Made by a program: the position numbers and the translations under genes. The notes beneath the pieces are model-generated. The model ran no database searches, was not told the origin of the DNA, and saw nothing but the letters and a program-made list of their open reading frames with translations. A stretch of 64,000 nt of DNA from Lathyrus oleraceus (lineage: Eukaryota > Streptophyta > Magnoliopsida > Fabales > Fabaceae), in NCBI RefSeq assembly GCF_024323335.1, contig NC_066583.1, forward strand, positions 365,177,877-365,241,876, given 5' to 3'. Of the stretch, positions 56,875 to 64,000 are shown in pieces. Position 1 is the first letter of the stretch. Every line of letters starts with the position of its first letter.

Positions 56875-59800
56875 TGTAGCGGTAAATTCATGACCATTAA
56901 GCTATGGATAAACTTAACGTCAATAAAACTAGATTCGCCACTGCGCTTTTATTGTTTCCAAAGAAAAAGGGAAAAGTACGAACAAAACCCAAAGATAAGA
57001 AGTTTTCAAATCAAAACTAATAAAATGCTAGAGATTACAGGTAAGGGGGTTGGTTACACAGAGGGAAGGTGTTAGCACCCAAAGTATCCTAGGTACTCCT
57101 AGGGAGCCCTTTTTTTTTGTGTATGTGTTTTGGTATAAAATATGTTTACAATAAATAGAGTGTAGGGATGAGAAAAGAATTCATTAATTATATTTTTGTG
57201 TTTGACAAGACCTTCGGACTTGTGCCTACGTACCAACATAAAAATGAGGGATTAAAACCTCATAGTTCGTGGTATCAATTTCAAAATGAGTAAATTTCTT
57301 TTAACAAAAAATTGAGTTTAAAAAGAGGCATGAAAGGCCTAAAAGAGTTTGAATCAGTGTTAAATCTTTTTGTCTTTTGAAATTTTAAGTCTAATATGGT
57401 TAGATTCATTTACAAGTTTGATTAAGAAAAAGAGAGTTTGAAAAATGCAATGGCATAATGCCAAAGTTTCTAATTTGAAATAAAGTCTAAGTTTAGAAAT
57501 CACAAGCAAAAAAGGTTTTTAAAAAAGGCGGAGAGATTTGAAATTTAAGAAGTGGGAGGTGATGAAGAGACTAATCTTAAGCAAAACTTAAAAGTTAAGA
57601 GTTGAAAAGATCTGACCAATGGGATGCAATCCAATAGACAAGAATGTCATATAGAAATCCACTTTTCCTTCGGAATTTAAATCAAGTAATATCAATAAGC
57701 AATTATCACAATAAAGAGCAAGGCGACAAATAAAGATAGCCACATCTAAGCTAACAAATTCATAATCTTCTTCATAATCTTCCCCATGTATCAGATGACA
57801 TACTCAATGAATGACTCAAAATAAGGCATTAGATCCAGGTTCGAAATAACATTTGCATCAAGACCATGTAGTAGATGAACTCAAATGGATATCATTACTT
57901 GCATCAGATGAGAATTCAAATCACGAGAACTTGGTTTCAGAAATGTTGGCATTGGCCAAGTCCTTTTGCATAGGGAATGTTTCCTAATTTTAAGTCCAAA
58001 GCTCAGATCAAATCCAACAGTCCACACAAACATTTTTTAGGGTTTTTTTTTGTTTATTAAGTATTTTAAGGTCCTAAGACCACAAGCACAAACAAAATAT
58101 ACAAAAAAATATATACAATCATAATATATGGCTCAAGGGAGCAAAAGGGAAAATGGAACTAAAATAAACAAGTTAAATGATATGCATAATGACAAATGAT
58201 AAATAGCTTCAATTTAAAGTGCATAAAGTAAATGACTTGAAATTAAAAGTTAGTCAGATGTTAGTTGATTAGATGTTAGTGGACTTTTGCTTTTCAATTG
58301 TTTAAGTCATTCTTTGGAGAACACTCAACCCTATATTCACAAGCATGGATCCTTGAACCAAGACATCTTCTAAAGGAAGGAAAAAAGGCTAGGTTTCAAC
58401 ACAATACCATGAAAGGGGGAGACTTACAATCTCACTTACTAGAATGTTATGCCTTTGGGTCAAAATTTAGCGCTATGTTAAGCAATCGTAATTGGACTTA
58501 TGTAGAAGTCATAACTATCTGAGGTCGGGAAATAAAAATTTTGGGGTTAATGCATATTAGAGTTATGGTATAATAAACCATACTCCTAAAACATACCACA
58601 CAGAAAAAGAAAATGATCAAAGGATGGACCTAATCTCATCCATATTTGTATTGGTTCATCTAACACAAAGTTATAGATGAACCAATTAGCCTTAGGATAT
58701 TAAGATGGCATTGGTCAATAAGAGGGATATGATAGAAAGGAATTGAAGATGAAGAGGGAGGGGAAATGAGACAAACATAAATTGGTCATGGGAGGAATTT
58801 TATCAAATTAAAATCATTCGTTCATTTTGGGAGATGAAATGTACATTTCATCAATCTCCTAAATCCAATGATTTTAATCCAACAAAAGTCAAATCAACCT
58901 TGACCAAGGCCCAAACACATAGTCAAACTCCACAAGTCAATAAAAATGGCTCGACATAATTTCTACACAATTAAACAATTAAAAATCAAATTAAAATGCA
59001 TTAAATTAAATTATGTTTGACCAAAAACCTAAAACCTCTTCAAAACACCAAATAAATGGCCAAGAGATTTATCATAGGTAAAACAAGGACAAAGGACCTT
59101 GGAGAAAAAATTTCATCATTTTTGAAAAGTCAGAAGTATTTTTAAACAATTAAAAGTATGCACAAAAACAATTAAATCATGAGAAATATCAATATTGATC
59201 CCAAAAATAATTTTAATTCAGAAAATAAAAGAGAAAAATATTTGAATTTTTTTGGTGAAAGTCCCATATTTTTTAGATCAATAATGAAATTAATATGAAT
59301 TAATGAAAATAAAGGAATTAAAAGAATTTTCAGAAAAATCAAAAAAACGTGGACCATCTGATCTCCCTCATTAGTTGAGGTGGCAGATCAGATGGATCAG
59401 AGCGCGCGTTCCACATATGCATAAGTCAAATGAGATGCACGCGTGGTAATCAGAAGCAACGCCCCGGATTAAATTTTTTTAAAAGGATCATATGGTTGAG
59501 ATGCTTCCAACACATCGCCGGAGCCAGAGCTCCGGTCTTCTTCTCCGGTGGACCTCACCGGACTGGTCCACCTTCAACCATCACCAAAATGAAAAAGCAA
59601 GACATGGATTGAAAGAAAAAATGCTCATGAGCTCGAATTTGGCCTCAATTTTGTCTAATTCAAAGTATATGAAAAGATACAGGGAACTGAATTTTGAGGA
59701 TCATGATCTGAGTTGCTTCGATTTAACCTAAAAGCAACTCAATCTTGTTGCCTACATTAGTAGGACTTCAGCAAACCAAAAATCAATAAGAATAATAGAT

Positions 59801-61599
59801 AATTAAGAGAGAATCGAAGAGAATAAGTTTCTAAAAAATCACCTTCGAGTTGATCTAATTCCACTTGATCTTGATCTGAATTTGATTGTTTTCTCCTCCT
59901 CTTGCTTGCAGAAACCAAATGAGATGAAAAGGAAAGTGAATTTCTGGAGTTTGAACTTCCAAACAGAAGATGAAGTTCAAGCTCGATTTCAAGAGAAACC
60001 TTCAGAAGTTCTATGGCAGTGAGGGTTTGAAATGGTCTAGCAAAGCTTGGGCATGGTGTTGATGATGAATTTGAAGCCTTATGCTTGTTTAACTAGGCAA
60101 TGCACTTGATATTTGTACCACTTTAAAATTGGAAAATTTGGAAACCTTATTACATGGGTGCATGGGCAATGGTTTGGGCCTTGATGCAATCCACTTTCCA
60201 TTTGTGTGAAAAGAGTACTGAACGCATCATGTGTAAGCATGCAAAAGAATTTGATAATTTGAAATCCAATATTACCAAAACACTTCCCATAATGAAGCCA
60301 TGTACAAGTCCCTCAATTTTAATCCAAATGAGATGATCTTGGATGTTTTGGAAAGGTAAGATCAAGGGGAATAACGTTCATGTTGAACACTTTTTCATTT
60401 GAATCTTGGATCATGATGAATTTTGATGTGGAAGTTTGGGAAATTAAACATATTTGAAACTTTTCAAAGTCCCGAGTCAAATGTTCATTCCACCTTGAAT
60501 AAATTTTTCTAGGGACTTAAAATGAAAATTGTTCCTTAATAAAAGTTGTATCTATTTCAAACCTCTTCAATTTGTTCACAAATTTGACCTCATTTGGATT
60601 TGGCATGAGGGAGTTATGCATTTTAGAAGTTGAGGAAAATCACTTGTTCAATGGTATTGGCCCAAAATGACCTATAATGTTTCCACTTGGCACATGCATT
60701 TGAAAGTTGAGTTTTCACTTCCTCCAAACATAAAAGTTAAATTAGACATCTTGAATTTGATCATGCAATTTGAATGGCTTTCATCTCATAAAAAATGAGC
60801 AAGTTATGGTCTTGGGAAGTTGACCTCCAAACTAGGGTTTAGACAAAATAACCTATAATCTTTCATCATAAACAATGACTTTCCAAGCAAATCTAGCTAT
60901 AGACCTCAACATGAAAGTTGTTTGGAATATCAGTTAGAGTAACTTTTCGCTTGGAATCATTTTCATATGACACAAATTATAGGAGATAGGGTTTAAGAAA
61001 CCCCAGTTTTGACTAGTTGACTTTCTCTGGTCAACCACCATGAACCCACTTGCTAGCTTGATATTCCCTTGACTTTTGGGACTCATGGAGGATCATATAT
61101 GCATAAGATGATGTAATGTGAAGTATCCCTTGAAATATTTGATCAATGTTGAAGAAACGTGTTGAAGAAGTCACACAAGATACCAAGATGAATTAGGGTT
61201 TTCAAGGCAAGCAAACTCCAAAATCTTGAAGATCTCTTGATCAAAATAACATGTGAAGATAATGAGGATCCATATGTGATACCTAGAGCCAAAGTAAACC
61301 AAATCTTGATTGAGCTCCTTGCATTGAGGGTCTCAAACCCTAGATATGATCTAGATAGAGCATAAGTGAGCATGTACACTACCTGCAAAAGCAATAAACT
61401 ATACAATAACATATTTTTGGTATTTTGGTTAGTAAAAATAAATAAAAATGAAGTATGATACAATCAAAAGTGCTTGGTGATCTCTCCCAATACAAACCCA
61501 ATGAATGAAGGGTGAGGAGGATGCCAAGTTGTGATCCCAATGCTAATGCATATGATGAGATAGCATGAGGGATCTTAGGGTCGAAATTGGGGTCTTACA
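56875..61599 (-). repeat. 5' LTR of element A
   Basis: 4,725 bp from TGTAGCGG to GGGGTCTTACA, adjacent to its PBS. The most complete uninterrupted LTR with an attached interior, useful as the reference for B. Contains the GGGAAGGTGTTAGCACCC block (57063-57080), the decayed U5 box GATTCGCCA (56932-56940) and two motifs 181 bp apart (60669, 60850). The TATA box seen in B and F is degenerate here. Its right end abuts the RT fragment at 61600; the partner target duplication would lie left of the window. Confidence 0.93.
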
Positions 61600-62074
61600 C
61601 TTTTGAAGGCAGGATTCATCCGATGAATAAAATATCCCACCTGGTTGTCCAACGTTGTTATAGTAAAGAAGAAATCAGGAAAGTTTCCCATGTGCATAGA
61701 TTTCACTGACCTTAACAAGGCTTGCCCTAAAGACCCTTACCCATTACCACACATTGATAGATTGATCGATGTCACGTCCGAGTTCCGCCTGCTCAACTTC
61801 AAGGATACCTATTCAGGCTACAACCAAATACAAATTAACCCAATAGATGCTCCTAAAATAACATTCATGGCCAACATAAGCAACTACTATTATGAAATAA
61901 TGCCATTTAGTCTTAAAAAAGTCAGGGCTATGTAGCAAAAAAAGGCTGATGGATCTGGTATTCTCAACACATATATAGAGAAACTTGGAAGTATATGTTA
62001 ATGACATGTTGATCAAGACGCGATTAGAGGTGAATCATGTAAAAGAATTGGAGAAACATTTAAGTCAGTAAGAA
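61600..62074 (+). pseudogene. Degenerate gypsy reverse transcriptase fragment (element X)
   Basis: A Ty3/gypsy RT unlike the Ogre copies in detail. It reads LKAGFIR, a stop, YPTWLSNVVIVKKKSGKFPM, then CIDFTDLNKACPKDPYPLPH, YSGYNQIQINP, YYYEIMPFSLKK and, after a stop, YVNDMLIKTRLEVNHVKELE. The wording (DFTDLNKACPKD, PHIDRLID) is that of other Tat-lineage elements. The active site YVDD reads YVND, and several stops are present. It is cut on the left by LTR A and ends at about 62074. It is probably the oldest layer of the window. Confidence 0.85.
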
Positions 62075-62561
62075 TGTAACAAGCCGTATAATATATATCT
62101 AGAATAATATCATACAAGTGTTATTTTTAGTACTAACATAACATAAGAGTCTAATGACATCATTATATACACATGTGCAAACTAATAAACATCTATGGAA
62201 CATGTTATACACTAGTACCTAAAATAAAATCTAAGATCTATGAGCAATCTCTTAATTTCACATGATCCACAACAGAATATCACAACAGTCGAAATCCTTT
62301 GAAACATCAATGGACAACTTCTATTGCATATAACCTACAAACAAAACCTGAAAAGAAACAACAATATTGGGGTGAGATAATAGTCTCAGTGAGTTCCCCT
62401 ATCTTACGGGTTCACTCGGCTCTACATTGTTTCTAATCGATTTCCTAACTCAAGTCTTCAAAGAGGATAAAGACTTAAGCAAATAGGGGATTTTCACATT
62501 GTATGGAAACATGTACACTTGATTTAAACAACTCAAAACAATCATTATTCGGAAACCTTAC
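62075..62561 (+). repeat. Unassigned sequence, possibly a truncated LTR
   Basis: The RT frame of X stops being recognisable at TGTAACAAGCCG (62075). The following 487 bp contain no gene, include GGGGTGAGATAATAGTCTCA near 62371, and are cut by LTR K at 62562. A TG start inside an RT gene suggests a partial LTR of another element, but no end or target duplication is visible. Confidence 0.35.
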
Positions 62562-64000
62562 TGTAAGACCCCAATTTTGACCCAAAGACCCCTCATGCTA
62601 TCTCATCATATGCATTAGCATTAGGATCACACCTTGGCATCCTCCTTACCCCTCTTTCATTGGGTTTATTTTGGAAGAGATCACCAAGCACCATATGATT
62701 GTATGATACTTGTATATTGTCATTTACTAACCAAAATACCAAAAATAAGTGTTTGTGTTTGCCTAACTCTTTTGTAGGTAGGGCATGATCACCATTGATC
62801 TATCAAGTTCACACCTAGAATTTAAAACCCTCATGGATAAGAGAACAATCAAAGATTGATCCACAATGTCTCAAATCATCATATATGAGTCCCAATGATC
62901 TCTACATGTCATATTGATCAAGTATTCTTCAAAGAGTTTGGAGGTGATTTGCCTTGGAAACCCTAGTTTGACTGGGTATCTTGAGTAACTTCCTCAACAA
63001 GCTATCTCACCAATCGATCAAATTTCTAAAGGGACACTTCAAAATTCATCATATTGTGCATATATTATCTACCATGAGCCTATAAAGTCAAGAGAATTGA
63101 AGGTTAGCAAGTTGGTTGATGGTGGTTGGCCAAATGAATTCATCTAGTCAAAACTGGGTCTCCCTAGACCCTATCTCCTACAATTTTCACCATATGAAAA
63201 TGTTTCCAAGAGAAACTTTACTCTAGATTACATTCCAAACAACTTACATATTGATACCTAGAGCTAGTTTTGCTTGGAAAATCATTTTATATGTTGAAAC
63301 ATTATAGGTCATTTTGTCTAAACCCTAATTTGAAAGTCAACTTCCCAAGGCCATAACTTGCTTAATTTTTATGATATGAAAGATTTAAAAGTTGCACAAT
63401 CAAATTAAATATGTCTACTTTAACTTTTATGTTTGGAGTGGGAGCTAATTCAACTTTTATGAGCATGTGATATGAGGATACATTATAGGTCATTTTTTCC
63501 CTATACCATTGAACAAATGATTTTCCTCAACTTCAAAAATGCATAAAGCTATCATTCTCAATGAAAATGACATGAAATCTGGGACCATTTTGAAGGTCTT
63601 TGAAAGAGATACAACTTTGATGAAGACACTTTTCTCATTTGAATCTCACATAAAAAGTTAAGCAAGGTGGGATATTGAGATATATGGCTTAACACTTAGA
63701 AACTTTTTCAACATGTTGAAATTTCCAAACTTCCACCTCAAAATTCACCATGATCCAAGTTCCAAATGAAAAAGTGTCCAACATCAAAGTTGTTCCTCTT
63801 GATCTAATCTTTCCAAGGAATCCAATTTCATGCATTTTGGATGAGATTTTCTAAGGATGCGCATGGTCTTAATAGGGTTGTATCATTGGAAGAAATCAAA
63901 TGCTCAAAATCCCATTTCACATTGCATTGACATCCAAGCCTCATTTGAACTTCAGAATAGTTATATATGGATCAAATTGGATTGCTTCATGGGCCTGTAC
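62562..64000 (+). repeat. Ogre LTR K, partial (runs off the window)
   Basis: Starts TGTAAGACCCCAATTTTGAC and follows the reverse complement of LTR A (61599 leftward) to the end of the window, including the two CATTATAGGTCATTTT motifs with their key bases at 63310 and 63491. Plus orientation. The left flank CTTAC (62557-62561) is the expected target duplication. Whether it is a solo LTR or the 5' LTR of a full element cannot be seen. Confidence 0.92.

Noticed and set aside
1..64000. CRISPR arrays, prokaryotic operons, tRNA or rRNA genes, host plant genes
   Set aside because: Direct repeats found are LTRs, target duplications or short tandem repeats. No clover-leaf or rRNA sequence was recognised, and every long frame belongs to a retrotransposon.

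Overview
The window is repeat-dense DNA from a plant nuclear genome. The repeats point to a legume of the pea/vetch tribe (Fabeae). It consists almost entirely of nested LTR retrotransposons of the Ogre type (Ty3/gypsy, Tat lineage). Ogre is recognised by an extra ORF upstream of gag, a primer-binding site matching TGGCGACTCTGCTGGGGA, a putative intron between protease and reverse transcriptase, a second RNase H after the first, LTRs of up to about 5 kb that start TGTAAGACCCC, and no chromodomain. I found no host gene, tRNA, rRNA or CRISPR array.

Layout, oldest to youngest as inferred from nesting. (X) A degenerate reverse transcriptase fragment of another gypsy element lies on the + strand at 61600-62074, followed by an unassigned stretch at 62075-62561. 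(A) A minus-strand Ogre was inserted in X. Its 5' LTR is 56875-61599, its PBS and leader 56576-56874, its truncated gag 54736-56575, and its protease/RT remains 2476-3650 and 1-530; its 3' end lies beyond base 1. (B) A second minus-strand Ogre, 3651-54735, sits inside A near the gag/protease boundary. Without its own insertions it is about 19 kb. (C) A plus-strand Ogre, 3895-18863, sits in the 3' LTR of B; it has a 5' LTR, leader, ORF1, gag-pro, putative intron, RT-RNase H, second RNase H and integrase, but no 3' LTR. (D) A young minus-strand Ty1/copia-like element without recognisable genes, 22110-29558, is also in the 3' LTR of B. Five solo LTRs, each with a perfect 5-bp target duplication, are J (531-2470, in RT of A), E (10800-13699, in gag-pro of C), G (32760-36113, in the 3' UTR of B), H (41503-42799, in gag of B) and F (48581-53443, in the 5' LTR of B). 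(K) A plus-strand Ogre LTR starts at 62562 and runs off the window.

The deepest chain is X > A > B > C > E, five levels. In a complete Ogre, gag-pro forms and matures the particle, the two RNase H domains and RT copy the RNA, integrase inserts the DNA, and ORF1 has no known role. No copy here is fully functional. C has a DTR instead of DTG protease motif, two in-frame stops, the E insertion and no 3' LTR; B has many stops and frameshifts; A has large deletions.

The most interesting observations are RNA-like structures shared between LTR families (a covarying stem-loop and a copy of the PBS start inside U5), a tandem GAAA-loop hairpin pair just after the pol stop, an exact 181-bp spacing of a repeated motif in five LTRs, a second Cys/His cluster in Gag, and a 93-bp duplication where the 3' LTR of C should be. 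Sequence comparisons were made by eye.
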